From: Gammaproteobacteria bacterium UBA7310 | GTDB lineage: Bacteria > Pseudomonadota > Gammaproteobacteria > Pseudomonadales > Ketobacteraceae | Length of the DNA stretch: 23,471 nt | NCBI GenBank assembly: GCA_002471665.1 | Contig: DKQK01000009.1 | Span: forward strand, 100,365 to 123,835 | Direction: 5' to 3' | Part shown: one piece after another, positions 7,966-15,120 of the stretch | How the letters are laid out: each line of letters opens with the position of its first letter | Numbering within the stretch: position 1 is the first letter of the stretch | The notes under the pieces: generated by a model | The model's database searches: none | What the model saw: only the letters and a program-made list of their open reading frames with translations | What the model was told of the DNA's origin: nothing | Translations under genes and position numbers: made by a program

Positions 7966-8898
7966 TTACTCAATAGCGTTCAGCGCCCGTTGTTGCCCGA
8001 AGGCGTAACCCCACATTTCTCCTGCAGCCCAGATCAGAATAAACAACGCCAGATACGGGCTGGCCTGCGTCAGCTCTTTTCGCAGTCTGTTTTTGGCGCG
8101 AATCTGCTTGATCATACGATAGAACAACAGCGGGGGCAGCAGTATGGTTGCGCCACAGGCGGCCAAACGATGCAGGCGCTTTTCTGTGGGAAAGCGTAAT
8201 CCGGCGTAGTAACGGGAATAGATAAAGCGTTGCTTCAGGAACAGCGACAATGAAAACTTCTTGCTGTGGTAGATCTTAACCTGGTTGGTTGAATACAGCG
8301 TGTAGCCTTTCTCAATCAATCGATGGTGTAACGTGGTCTCCCAGAAGCCGGATGTTAATACATCGTCGGCAATATCATCGAATGCTTCCTTTTTATAGGC
8401 GACATTCATGCCGGGGAGAACCTCACCTGTGCCTTCCTGCACCGGTTCAAGGAAAAAGCTGTACTCGCAAAAAAAGGTCGCCCAATCCAGGGCGGTATCA
8501 TCGACACCGTTTTCCACGCAGCCGCCCACCGCAATGGAGGTTTCCGGTGCTGCCCTGAAGGCGGCGTCAAAACTGTCCAGCCAGTTTGCCGAAGGCACAC
8601 AATGGTCTTCTGTGACAATGATGTAGCGCCCCGTTGCCTTGGCTAACGCCCGGGTGCGCAGAACCGGCAGGGAGGTGCCCGGTTCAGCCGGCAGCAGCAC
8701 TGCCTCAGGATACTCTGCCTGAATGCGTTGGCTGACCTCATCATTGCGGCGATCGCCAATGATCACTTCATAGCGGTGCTGGCCCTGCTGGTTGCGCAGT
8801 GAATCCAGCGTTTCCAATATCCGCTGTTCGTCTTCGGTACTCACCAGGCCGATCAGTATGGAAAAATCGGGAGCCGGTGCGGTGTTCGTCGCTTCCAT
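7966..8898 (-). CDS. GT2-like glycosyltransferase with C-terminal W-x-x-G-E-x-x-G-Y signature (paralog A)
   Basis: The 310-residue protein has a GT-A/GT2 N-terminal half. Its first strand is FSILIGLVS (12-20). TEDHCVPSANWLD (96-108) sits where GT2 enzymes carry the metal-binding DxD, VAVGGCVEN comes at 123-130, LPGMNVAYKKEAF at 161-173, and GFWETTLHHRL (184-194) replaces the usual GxxEDxxL..R catalytic segment. Two hydrophobic stretches (about 247-262 and 281-291) end in WAAGEMWGY (290-298). It shares this whole layout with three other proteins in the window. I infer a membrane-associated cytoplasmic glycosyltransferase. The key acidic residues are partly retained, so activity is plausible. 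It lies between the second GT2-like protein and the zinc-ribbon methyltransferase in the leftward operon. No strong ribosome binding site precedes the ATG at 8898. Donor unknown. Confidence 0.8.
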   Translation of the reverse strand: MEATNTAPAPDFSILIGLVSTEDEQRILETLDSLRNQQGQHRYEVIIGDRRNDEVSQRIQAEYPEAVLLPAEPGTSLPVLRTRALAKATGRYIIVTEDHCVPSANWLDSFDAAFRAAPETSIAVGGCVENGVDDTALDWATFFCEYSFFLEPVQEGTGEVLPGMNVAYKKEAFDDIADDVLTSGFWETTLHHRLIEKGYTLYSTNQVKIYHSKKFSLSLFLKQRFIYSRYYAGLRFPTEKRLHRLAACGATILLPPLLFYRMIKQIRAKNRLRKELTQASPYLALFILIWAAGEMWGYAFGQQRALNAIE

Positions 8899-8944
8899 AG
8901 TATGTCAACTCTAACAACGTCTGGTTGAGATCAAACCGTAATCC

Positions 8945-9913
8945 TTAATCGAGTTGCTGGCAGCTGTTTCCTGCACCAACGCTGTAGCCAACAAACTCAC
9001 CGTAGGACCAGGCCAGTTCCGATCCAATGATGAGCGGAAGAAAGCGAAAAAAAGCCTTCTTCAAGCCAGGTTTATGTTTGATCCAATTGTATATTCGGGC
9101 TGTCCTGACCAGGAACAATGCGGGTGTAAACAGGATACAGGCCCACCGGGGTGGTTGATTATCCTGCTGGTGCCGGCACCCTCCAAAACACTGTCCGTGT
9201 GATTTTCGGCGCTTGAAATAATGGGGAATATTAAACCCCTTTGCGTACAACACTTCCATATTATCAACAAACGTTGGTGAAATGTTGTGTTGCTGCTGAA
9301 TATTCCACACCATAAAGGTTTTAAAAAAGCCTTTTTGTTCCAGTTCCTGAGCCGGGGGCAGGAACCGGGCCTGAAATACTATATTGTTGCCGGGGTATTC
9401 CGAATCGCACTCAATGGGGAATTTGAATTGGGCGTATTCTATCAAGTAGCCGGTAATCCGAATATCGGTTAATGGCCATGCGGGTTCCACTGCACCGTAA
9501 AACAGGGGTTCTCCTTTGCGGATGCCGGCAATGGCATGCTCCAGCCAGTGCCCGGATGGAGGGCAGCAGGCATCCAGTACCGCAACATACTGACTGCAGT
9601 TCTGCGCCAGCGCGGTACCCCACAGCCTGAGGATGGAAGTACCCGGAGGGCAGTGGCTGAAGGCCATGGAAAAGCCAGGATGCGTCCGTACCGGCAAGGG
9701 AATCAGCTCAAGTGCAATTGATTCGTATTCTTGTGGTGCTGTGTGACTGTCCTGTGCAATGTGGAGGTGCAGGGCAACGTCTGGTGTGTGCAATAACAGT
9801 GCATCCGTTAGGGTGGTCAGCACGCTCTCTAAAGATGTGTCTCCCTTGGCTGCGATGGCAATGTGCAATGTGATGGCGTGGGTCATGGCCGTGGTGTCCG
9901 CGCTCACAGCCAC
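8945..9913 (-). CDS. Divergent GT2-like protein with C-terminal W-x-x-G-E-x-x-G-Y signature (paralog B)
   Basis: This protein of up to 322 residues is recognisable as GT2-like only by comparison with paralog A. VAVLDACCPPSGHWLE (110-125) aligns with the TEDHCVPSANWLD segment, SEYPGNNIVF (171-180) with LPGMNVAY, and KGFFKTFMVWN (194-204) with GFWETTLHHR. The C-terminus has a hydrophobic stretch near 258-270, another near 291-300, and AWSYGEFVGY (301-310). The usual acidic and histidine catalytic residues are mostly missing, so it may be a pseudoenzyme, a partner subunit, or an enzyme with an altered mechanism. The longest frame starts at a GTG (9913) overlapping the upstream Gfo gene by ten bases. 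An ATG at 9886 giving 313 residues is a real alternative, and neither has a clear Shine-Dalgarno. GT annotation is inference from the paralogs. Confidence 0.65.
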   Translation of the reverse strand: MAVSADTTAMTHAITLHIAIAAKGDTSLESVLTTLTDALLLHTPDVALHLHIAQDSHTAPQEYESIALELIPLPVRTHPGFSMAFSHCPPGTSILRLWGTALAQNCSQYVAVLDACCPPSGHWLEHAIAGIRKGEPLFYGAVEPAWPLTDIRITGYLIEYAQFKFPIECDSEYPGNNIVFQARFLPPAQELEQKGFFKTFMVWNIQQQHNISPTFVDNMEVLYAKGFNIPHYFKRRKSHGQCFGGCRHQQDNQPPRWACILFTPALFLVRTARIYNWIKHKPGLKKAFFRFLPLIIGSELAWSYGEFVGYSVGAGNSCQQLD

Positions 9914-10974
9914 TGACTGGCAAATTCAACGGGTTGCCCCAGGTGCGCAGAGTCATAGGCGGCAAGCATCAGGGCCAGGGTTTTGATGTTGTCCTGTGCG
10001 CAGCAATCGGGCGTGCCGCCGCTCTTTAACGCGCTGATAAATCGGGCCATCAGTTTGGCGGTGGCATTGGCAAAGATATCCAGCGGATCCGTCGCAATCT
10101 TGTTGCTGGCCTCCGCTTGATAGAGCAGGGCTCGTCCGCCCATGGAAACATCAAAATTGACGAAGGGTTTGCGGTCACCACCGCGAATACCGGCACTGAA
10201 GGTTATATTTCCACCTAGTTCGGTTTCGATGGCGCCGTGGGTGCCGTCCAGTCTCATATCCAAATAGCGATGCCGGCCTTTTGTCAGCCGGTCCAGAGTG
10301 ATTTGTGCGGTTTTTCCATCGGCAAAATCCAGGCGGATGATGTTCAGGTAATCCGGTCCGTTCGGGTTGCCCGGCTTCGGCATTTTGGCATCGATCCGAA
10401 TCGGTTCGGCGCCAAAAAAATAACGGCACAGGTCCAGGACATGGATGCCGAACTCCTTACAGGTGCGTTGCGGATCGTCGCCGCGCCAGCCCGCTTCCGT
10501 ATGTGCGTTAACGTGGAACATCTGTTGCGCATTGACAAACAGCAGCTCGCCGAACTCCGCACTGCCGATTTTCTCCTTGGCGGCCTCATAGATGTTCATA
10601 AAACGAAATTCATTGTTGATCACGATCCAGCGTTGTTTCGATTTTGCCAGTTCAATCAGTGATTTAGCCTCTTCGATGGTGGTTGTGAAGGGCTTTTCAC
10701 AAAACACATGGCAGTCTCGGTTCAGGGCCATTTGCGTCAGTTCAAAGTGGAACGGAGTGGGGCAGGCGATGGCAACGATATCGGGTTTGGTGGTATCGAT
10801 CAGCTGGTCCGGGCTGGTGAATACCGGGAAATCAAACTGACCTTTTTCAGGAGCAACCGGGTCATAGCCACCCACAATCTCAATGTCGGTCAGCTTGCGA
10901 TAAGCCGGAAGGTGAATGTTCCTGGCGGCTGCCCCCAGGCCCAGTATGGCAATTCTTGTTGGCAATGTTGTCAT
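9904..10974 (-). CDS. Gfo/Idh/MocA-family NAD(P)-dependent sugar oxidoreductase (leftward operon, first gene)
   Basis: The 356-residue protein starts RIAILGLGAAARNIHLPAY, a Rossmann NAD(P) loop. It carries the EKP motif at 93-95 in CHVFCEKPFTTT, the segment INNEFRFMNIYEAAK, and EFGIHVLDLCRYFFG, which corresponds to the family's D-x-G-x-H-x-x-D catalytic site with E in place of the first D. An in-frame opening extends to 11088, but I chose the ATG at 10974: it puts the Rossmann strand at the N-terminus, AGGAAGG lies upstream, and the sequence before it is leader containing a stem-loop. It is promoter-proximal in the leftward operon and overlaps the GTG of the next gene. Expected to oxidise or epimerise a sugar or nucleotide sugar. 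A WlbA-like (UDP-GlcNAcA 3-dehydrogenase) role is possible, though no aminotransferase partner is present. Confidence 0.88.
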   Translation of the reverse strand: MTTLPTRIAILGLGAAARNIHLPAYRKLTDIEIVGGYDPVAPEKGQFDFPVFTSPDQLIDTTKPDIVAIACPTPFHFELTQMALNRDCHVFCEKPFTTTIEEAKSLIELAKSKQRWIVINNEFRFMNIYEAAKEKIGSAEFGELLFVNAQQMFHVNAHTEAGWRGDDPQRTCKEFGIHVLDLCRYFFGAEPIRIDAKMPKPGNPNGPDYLNIIRLDFADGKTAQITLDRLTKGRHRYLDMRLDGTHGAIETELGGNITFSAGIRGGDRKPFVNFDVSMGGRALLYQAEASNKIATDPLDIFANATAKLMARFISALKSGGTPDCCAQDNIKTLALMLAAYDSAHLGQPVEFASQWL

Positions 10975-11000
10975 GGTATCGGAGTCACCTTCCTGCTGAA

Positions 11001-11032
11001 CGCCCCTGTTATGCGGGGTTATTTTAGGGGCG
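11001..11032 (-). other. Stem-loop at the 5' end of the leftward leader
   Basis: CGCCCCT (11001-11007) and AGGGGCG (11026-11032) are perfect inverted repeats around an 18-base loop. The loop contains its own CCCC/GGGG partner sequence, so an alternative pairing is possible. It lies immediately downstream of the TATAAT and would form the very start of the transcript, about 30 bases ahead of the first start codon. There is no U-run after it, so it is not a classical terminator. It could be an mRNA-stabilising or protein-binding hairpin. Confidence 0.45.
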
Positions 11033-11034
11033 CT

Positions 11035-11040
11035 ATTATA
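11035..11040 (-). promoter_or_regulatory. Candidate -10 box of the leftward operon
   Basis: On the minus strand this reads TATAAT, a perfect sigma70 -10, about 60 bases before the Gfo ATG at 10974. No good TTGACA is found 16-18 bases upstream. An upstream TG lies two bases before the box instead of one, so it is not a clean extended -10 either. Transcription would start close to the stem-loop at 11001-11032. Confidence 0.45.
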
Positions 11041-11202
11041 GGCATAACCAAGTTGCTTTTGTTCTTTTGTGTTGCCGATTGTATCCATAGGCGGCTGAGC
11101 AAAGCCAGGTGGACACCGGATGAGTTAGTATGTCGAACGCGGTTTGGCATGCACTCTGTCCAGCTGCACACTATTACATTAGGAATGTGTGAAGTAATGC
11201 TG

Positions 11203-11214
11203 GTTGCCGGCAAC
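11203..11214. promoter_or_regulatory. 12-base perfect palindrome, candidate operator
   Basis: GTTGCCGGCAAC is perfectly self-complementary. It lies about 22 bases upstream of the rightward TATAAT, overlapping or just above the expected -35 region where consensus is poor. That position suits an activator or repressor dimer. A second, weaker dyad ACATT-AGG-AATGT lies about 25 bases further upstream. No regulator gene is linked in the window. Confidence 0.35.
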
Positions 11215-11236
11215 TTCGTTGTAAATAAACAAGGGT

Positions 11237-11242
11237 TATAAT
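11237..11242 (+). promoter_or_regulatory. Candidate -10 box of the rightward operon
   Basis: TATAAT is a perfect -10, but the -35 position has only CTTCGT/TTCGTT-like sequence, which suggests activator dependence. If it is used, the untranslated leader before the ATG at 11527 is about 280 bases, unusually long. Confidence 0.4.
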
Positions 11243-11440
11243 ATAGTCACGTGGCTTCGGGGTGCCCGCAGGCGCGCTTCTTGCTTAATGCACGGCAAAC
11301 GTGGTGAGGCTGCTTTCAATCCGGTTGGGGCAATTCGTTTTCGGTTAAATGCCTGCCCGGCTTCCAGGGCCCGGTTATCGTTGTGCTTCAGTGCCCAGAG
11401 ACGGCAATACCACAGGCTGAATCATCTTTTGTACAAGGTG

Positions 11441-11466
11441 GTGTTGTGTGCCCGTGTTGTGTGCCA
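11441..11466 (+). repeat. 13-base tandem repeat in the rightward leader
   Basis: Two adjacent copies of GTGTTGTGTGCC(C/A) differ only in the last base. The junction also forms an inverted repeat CCGTG (11452-11456) / CACGG (11465-11469) with an eight-base loop. It lies 60 bases ahead of the first start codon. Function unknown. Confidence 0.6.
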
Positions 11467-11526
11467 CGGTTAAGCAGTTGAACACAGTGCGCTCCTGTCA
11501 GGGAATCCATTATTAACAGAGGGATC

Positions 11527-11889
11527 ATGACTTATATGAATGAACCATCACCGAAAGACCAGGCTCTACTGTCAGCAATGTTTGCCAGGATGGATGTGCT
11601 GGGGATGTCGATTGCTGTTGGTGTATTGACCGGCCTGGCGTTGTTCCTGGCCACCGCAATTCTGTTGCTCCAGGATGTACCTGCCGGTTATCCCATAGGG
11701 CCACACCTGAACGTATTATCCGATTATTTGCCGGGCTACAGTGTCAGCTGGGCAGGCAGTGTTGCCGGCCTGCTGGATGGCTTTGTGTTGGGTGCGATTG
11801 CCGGGTTTGTGGTTGCCCTGTTGTGGAATCTGACCCGCTATATTGCGCTGGCCTCCATGCTGATCAAAACCGCGGTTTTGGCCGATTAA
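11527..11889 (+). CDS. Small membrane protein with one LPGYSVS unit
   Basis: I do not recognise this 120-residue family by name. Two hydrophobic segments (about 25-48 and 77-100) flank a polar loop containing YLPGYSVSWAGS (67-78). The same unit appears twice in the next gene, so the two proteins are clearly related. The product probably sits in the inner membrane as a hairpin, with a short cytoplasmic N-terminus rich in polar residues. The ATG at 11527 follows AGAGGG at short spacing; a second ATG three codons later is possible. It is the first gene of the rightward operon, 53 bases before its larger relative. Its position suggests an accessory role in the glycan pathway, perhaps scaffolding membrane enzymes, but that is inference. 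Confidence 0.75.
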   Translation: MTYMNEPSPKDQALLSAMFARMDVLGMSIAVGVLTGLALFLATAILLLQDVPAGYPIGPHLNVLSDYLPGYSVSWAGSVAGLLDGFVLGAIAGFVVALLWNLTRYIALASMLIKTAVLAD

Positions 11890-11942
11890 GCAAAGCCATC
11901 ACGTACATGTAATTTAGAAGCGAATATTCTGAGAGTCATATT

Positions 11943-12584
11943 ATGGTTAAAGTTCATGGTTCGTTGGAGGGAGTCAATCAGGAGCTGTTTCTGGCTGCAC
12001 TCCGCTTCAACGCCAAAATGTTTGGATTGGTGTTTGGGATTTTCGGCGCGATTGTGCTGATTGTCATGACACAGGTGTCGCTGGCCATGTGGGGTGATAA
12101 TGCCGGTGGTTACCTGGGCTTGTTGGGTGTGTTCCTGCCGGGATATAGCGTGTCCCCAAGTGGCACCCTGATCGGCGCCATCTGGGCCTTTCTGTTTGCC
12201 GGCCTGGCGGGCTACCTGATCTACTGGTCCTATGGCCGTGTGGTAGGGCGCAATCTGGCGGCCTATATCAGTGAACAGGAAGCCACAACAGACCCTATGC
12301 TGAAACCCGCCACCATGCGCCTGTACGGGGTAGCCCTGGGCACGGCGCTGGGCGCAGCGATTGGCCTGGCTTTGTTTGCCAGCACGGTGTGGCTGGTGTT
12401 GCGCGGCACGGCTGACAGCAGCGTACACGCCGCCCTGCTGGGCAACTATCTTCCGGGTTATACCGTGTCGGTGGTGGGCGGCTTAATCGGGGCGTTAGAA
12501 TTATTTGTGCTGGTGTTTGTGAGTAGTGTGATGTTGGCGGCCATTTATAACAAGGTGGTTGACCTGCGCGAGGGGAAGGGGTAA
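11943..12584 (+). CDS. Membrane protein with two LPGY(S/T)VS units (internal duplication)
   Basis: The 213-residue protein is built from two similar halves of about 105 residues. Each half has a long hydrophobic helix (about 26-50 and 127-153), the loop motif FLPGYSVSPSG (64-74) or YLPGYTVSVVG (169-179), and a second helix beginning LIGA (about 75-97 and 180-203). Four transmembrane segments are predicted. The halves match each other and the preceding 120-residue protein around the motif: aromatic-LPGY(S/T)VS-x2-G-x-(L/V)-x-G. This points to duplication and fusion of an ancestral two-helix unit. GAGAG lies eight bases before the ATG. The stop is three bases before the FAD oxidoreductase start, so expression is probably coupled. 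No enzymatic motif is visible and function is unknown. Confidence 0.8.
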   Translation: MVKVHGSLEGVNQELFLAALRFNAKMFGLVFGIFGAIVLIVMTQVSLAMWGDNAGGYLGLLGVFLPGYSVSPSGTLIGAIWAFLFAGLAGYLIYWSYGRVVGRNLAAYISEQEATTDPMLKPATMRLYGVALGTALGAAIGLALFASTVWLVLRGTADSSVHAALLGNYLPGYTVSVVGGLIGALELFVLVFVSSVMLAAIYNKVVDLREGKG

Positions 12585-12587
12585 TCA

Positions 12588-14087
12588 ATGAGCGTCAATG
12601 ATAAGCAGGATAACAGGGAGCATGTTGTCATTCTGGGCGCGGGCCCTGCAGGCCTGGCAACAGGCCACGAAGTCAGCACTCATAACAGTCATAAAGTGAC
12701 GGTGCTGGAACGCAACAACTTTGTGGGTGGATTGTGCAATACCATCGTCTATAAAGGCTACAAGTTTGACCTGGGCGGCCACCGCTGGTTCACCAAGAAT
12801 GAACATCTCAACCGTTGGTTTCAGCGCTTGATGGAAGGGGAGTATATCTGGGTCGAGCGGATCAGCCGTATCTTCTACGATTACAAGTACTATTCCTACC
12901 CGGTCAGTTTCGGAAACGTCATCAAGAATTCCGGAATTTTTACCATAGGTTGGGCGGGGATCACCTATTTGTTGTCAGCGCTCCAGTTTTCGGTGTTCAA
13001 CAAGCCCATTCGTAACATGCGCGATGCCTACGTTGCTCAGTTCGGAATAAAACTGTACGACATGTTTTTCCGACGCTATAGCGAGAAAGTGTGGGGGCTG
13101 CCCTGTGAAGAGCTTTCCGCTGACTGGGTGTCCCAGCGCAGTGCAGGGTTGTCTATCTGGACGGTTATCCAGGAAGCGTTGCTCAACACCAAGACGGACA
13201 AAAAAAGCCTGATTGAAGAGTTTATGTATCCCCGTGACGGCTACGTTCGCATTCCCCAGCGTATGGCGGAAGATATCGAAAATTCGTATGCGGATAACTC
13301 GGTTCGTCTCGAATCCAATGTGACGGCAATTAAATACAACGGGCCCAACGATTTCGAGGTAACGTATAAAACCCAGGATGGTGCGGAGCATACCGAGTAT
13401 GCAAAGTGCGTCGTCTCAACCATTCCACTGGGTGTATTGCCGAGATTAATCGATCCGCCTCCCAAGCCGGAAGTGATCGAAGCGGCATCGTCGCTGATCT
13501 TTCGCGATATCATTTGTGTCAACCTGATCGTAAACAAGCAACAGGTATCAATTGATACCTGGCTTTACGTGCAGGATGAAGACGTTATCTTCGGCCGCCT
13601 GCACGAACCCAAGAACTGGAGTAAGGCAATGGTGCCGAACGAAGAGACCACGTCTCTCGTGCTCGAGTGCTTTTGTACCCGGGGGGACAACATCTGGGAA
13701 ATGAGCGATGATGATATCGCCAGGCAGTGTGTCAAGGATCTGGAGAACAAGCTGGGGCTGGTGAAGCCCGGCGAAGTGGTCGACTGGAAAGTGGTGCGCG
13801 CGTTACAGGCATACCCGGTTTATGATTTGGATTACGCTCCGAAGATTGAATTGGTGAAAGAGTATCTCAATCAGTTTGAAGGGCTCTATATTGTTGGGCG
13901 TGGTGGTACACACCGATACAATAATGCCGATCACTCAATTGAAATGGGGCTGTTGTTGGGCCGCCACTTGCTGGGTTACGAGGTGGATTACCTGGCAGTG
14001 AACACAGAGCCGGATTATCAGGAAATCGTATCCGGCGGCGAACCCAAAAGGGATGCTTACCGGGATGAGGCGTGCCAGTCCGAGTAG
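12588..14087 (+). CDS. FAD/NAD(P)-dependent oxidoreductase (amine oxidase/protoporphyrinogen oxidase-like)
   Basis: The 499-residue protein has an N-terminal dinucleotide-binding fold: VVILGAGPAGLATG (13-26), with the ribose-binding glutamate in VLERNN at residue 41, then VGGLCNTIVYKGYKFDLGGHRWF. The C-terminus carries a second FAD segment, LYIVGRGGTHRYNNADHSIEMG. The layout matches a group of FAD oxidoreductases often found in polysaccharide clusters and related in fold to UDP-galactopyranose mutase and protoporphyrinogen oxidase. The reaction is not established. Redox-neutral isomerisation or oxidation of a sugar is plausible. A purine-rich GAGGGGAAGGGG lies directly upstream. Its 3' end overlaps the GTG of the following Gfo gene by 16 bases, so the two are co-translated. 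I see no missing motif or frameshift. Confidence 0.85.
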   Translation: MSVNDKQDNREHVVILGAGPAGLATGHEVSTHNSHKVTVLERNNFVGGLCNTIVYKGYKFDLGGHRWFTKNEHLNRWFQRLMEGEYIWVERISRIFYDYKYYSYPVSFGNVIKNSGIFTIGWAGITYLLSALQFSVFNKPIRNMRDAYVAQFGIKLYDMFFRRYSEKVWGLPCEELSADWVSQRSAGLSIWTVIQEALLNTKTDKKSLIEEFMYPRDGYVRIPQRMAEDIENSYADNSVRLESNVTAIKYNGPNDFEVTYKTQDGAEHTEYAKCVVSTIPLGVLPRLIDPPPKPEVIEAASSLIFRDIICVNLIVNKQQVSIDTWLYVQDEDVIFGRLHEPKNWSKAMVPNEETTSLVLECFCTRGDNIWEMSDDDIARQCVKDLENKLGLVKPGEVVDWKVVRALQAYPVYDLDYAPKIELVKEYLNQFEGLYIVGRGGTHRYNNADHSIEMGLLLGRHLLGYEVDYLAVNTEPDYQEIVSGGEPKRDAYRDEACQSE

Positions 14088-15079
14088 CCATCGTTGGTGC
14101 AGGATTGATGGGGCGATGGCATGCCTACACAGCCAGGCAGCTCAATCGCCCCATTACTGCAGTCATCGATCAAAACCTCGAGGCGGCGCAGCGTCTGGCC
14201 GGCCGCTTCGGTGGCAAGGCATTCCCCTCTCTGCAGGACGCGCTGTCCGCTTCCCAATTTGATGTAGTTCATATTTGTACCCCACTGTCCACCCACTATG
14301 GCCTGGCCAAGCTGGCATTAGAGGCAGGGAAGCATGTTCTGGTTGAAAAACCGATCGCCGAAACCTGTACTCAGGCCGGTGAACTGATGGCCATGGCGGC
14401 AGAACAGGGGGTGCTGTTGTGTCCGGTGCACCAGTTTGCGTTTCAGACCGGGGTGGACCAGCTCCGGCGTGAGATGGCCTCTCGGGAGGCGCCTCCCACG
14501 GCCATCACGTTCGATTTTGCTTCCGCGGGGGGTGAGGGTAAAGCGCTGCAGGCGCTCAATCAGATCCTGGTGGAAATTCTACCGCACCCATTTTCCATCT
14601 TGTTAAGTCTATGGCCGGATGCGGACAGTCAGGCGTTGGACGTAGGGGCTTGGTTGATGGATAACCCGGCACCGGGGGAATTGTTTATGCATGGGCACTA
14701 CCGGCAGATTCCCGTTTCCATCAAGTTGAGCCTCTCAGCACGCCCTACCCACTGTCATATGAAGCTGTATCATGCAGCAGGCGCGGTGCACGTCAATCTG
14801 TTTCACGGTTATGCGGTGCAGGAAAGCGCGCGGGTTTCCCGTTTCACCAAGCTGACAGCGCCGTTTAGTCTTGCCTTGAAAACCCTATGGGCCGCCGGCC
14901 TGAACCTGGTCCGACGGGCTTTACAAGGTGAACCCGCTTACCCGGGCTTAAAGGCCCTGGTGTTGCAGTTTTATACCGCGGCGGAAACCTCAGGGCCCGC
15001 ACCATTGCCTGACCGGGCCAACCAACAGGTGGCAGCAGCCTGTGCCGAGGTGAGCGCGCGCATCGTTGGGCCTGAGTGA
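14072..15079 (+). CDS. Divergent Gfo/Idh/MocA-family oxidoreductase (rightward operon)
   Basis: The 335-residue product begins VRVAIVGAGLMGRWHAYTA, a complete Rossmann loop. The EKP motif is at 92-94 in KHVLVEKPIAET. Downstream it departs from the family: the usual GG-x-L-x-D-x-G-x-H-x-x-D signature is reduced to LVEILPHPFSILLSLW, which keeps the histidine but not the flanking acidic residues. It also has HQFAFQ instead of the common N-x-R-F. Cofactor binding seems intact, but the catalytic chemistry may differ from the two leftward-operon relatives. Translation starts at a GTG inside the end of the FAD gene, with GATGAGG very close upstream. No later start would keep the N-terminal strand. 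It precedes the third GT2-like protein by 41 bases, repeating the Gfo + GT2-like pairing of the other operon. Confidence 0.83.
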   Translation: MPVRVAIVGAGLMGRWHAYTARQLNRPITAVIDQNLEAAQRLAGRFGGKAFPSLQDALSASQFDVVHICTPLSTHYGLAKLALEAGKHVLVEKPIAETCTQAGELMAMAAEQGVLLCPVHQFAFQTGVDQLRREMASREAPPTAITFDFASAGGEGKALQALNQILVEILPHPFSILLSLWPDADSQALDVGAWLMDNPAPGELFMHGHYRQIPVSIKLSLSARPTHCHMKLYHAAGAVHVNLFHGYAVQESARVSRFTKLTAPFSLALKTLWAAGLNLVRRALQGEPAYPGLKALVLQFYTAAETSGPAPLPDRANQQVAAACAEVSARIVGPE

Positions 15080-15120
15080 GTTATCTGAAGATTAATAGAG
15101 TACGGACTGGTTGGTAACCC

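Larger units (their letters stand above)
10975..11526. promoter_or_regulatory. 552-base divergent control region of the two glycan operons
   Basis: This gap separates the first genes of the leftward and rightward operons and contains no convincing gene. A 61-codon open frame at 11288-11473 lacks a ribosome binding site. It holds a perfect TATAAT on each strand (minus strand at 11035-11040, plus strand at 11237-11242), a 7-base stem-loop in the leftward leader, a 12-base palindrome and a small ACATT-AGG-AATGT repeat upstream of the rightward -10, and a 13-base tandem repeat in the rightward leader. I saw no JUMPstart/ops element. Confidence 0.7.

Noticed and set aside
8880..8898. TTGACA near the start of GT2-like paralog A as an internal promoter
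   Set aside because: No -10-like hexamer lies 16-18 bases downstream, and the position would place transcription inside the coding region.
10975..11088. N-terminal extension of the first Gfo gene to 11088
   Set aside because: The extra 38 residues precede the Rossmann strand, have no family sequence, and overlap the candidate -10 box and stem-loop.
11288..11473. 61-codon open frame in the rightward leader as a leader peptide
   Set aside because: No ribosome binding site precedes the ATG, and the composition (many Arg, Cys and His residues) looks like translated non-coding DNA.
11221..11526. JUMPstart/ops element for RfaH in the rightward leader
   Set aside because: I searched for GGCGGTAGC-like sequence and found none.
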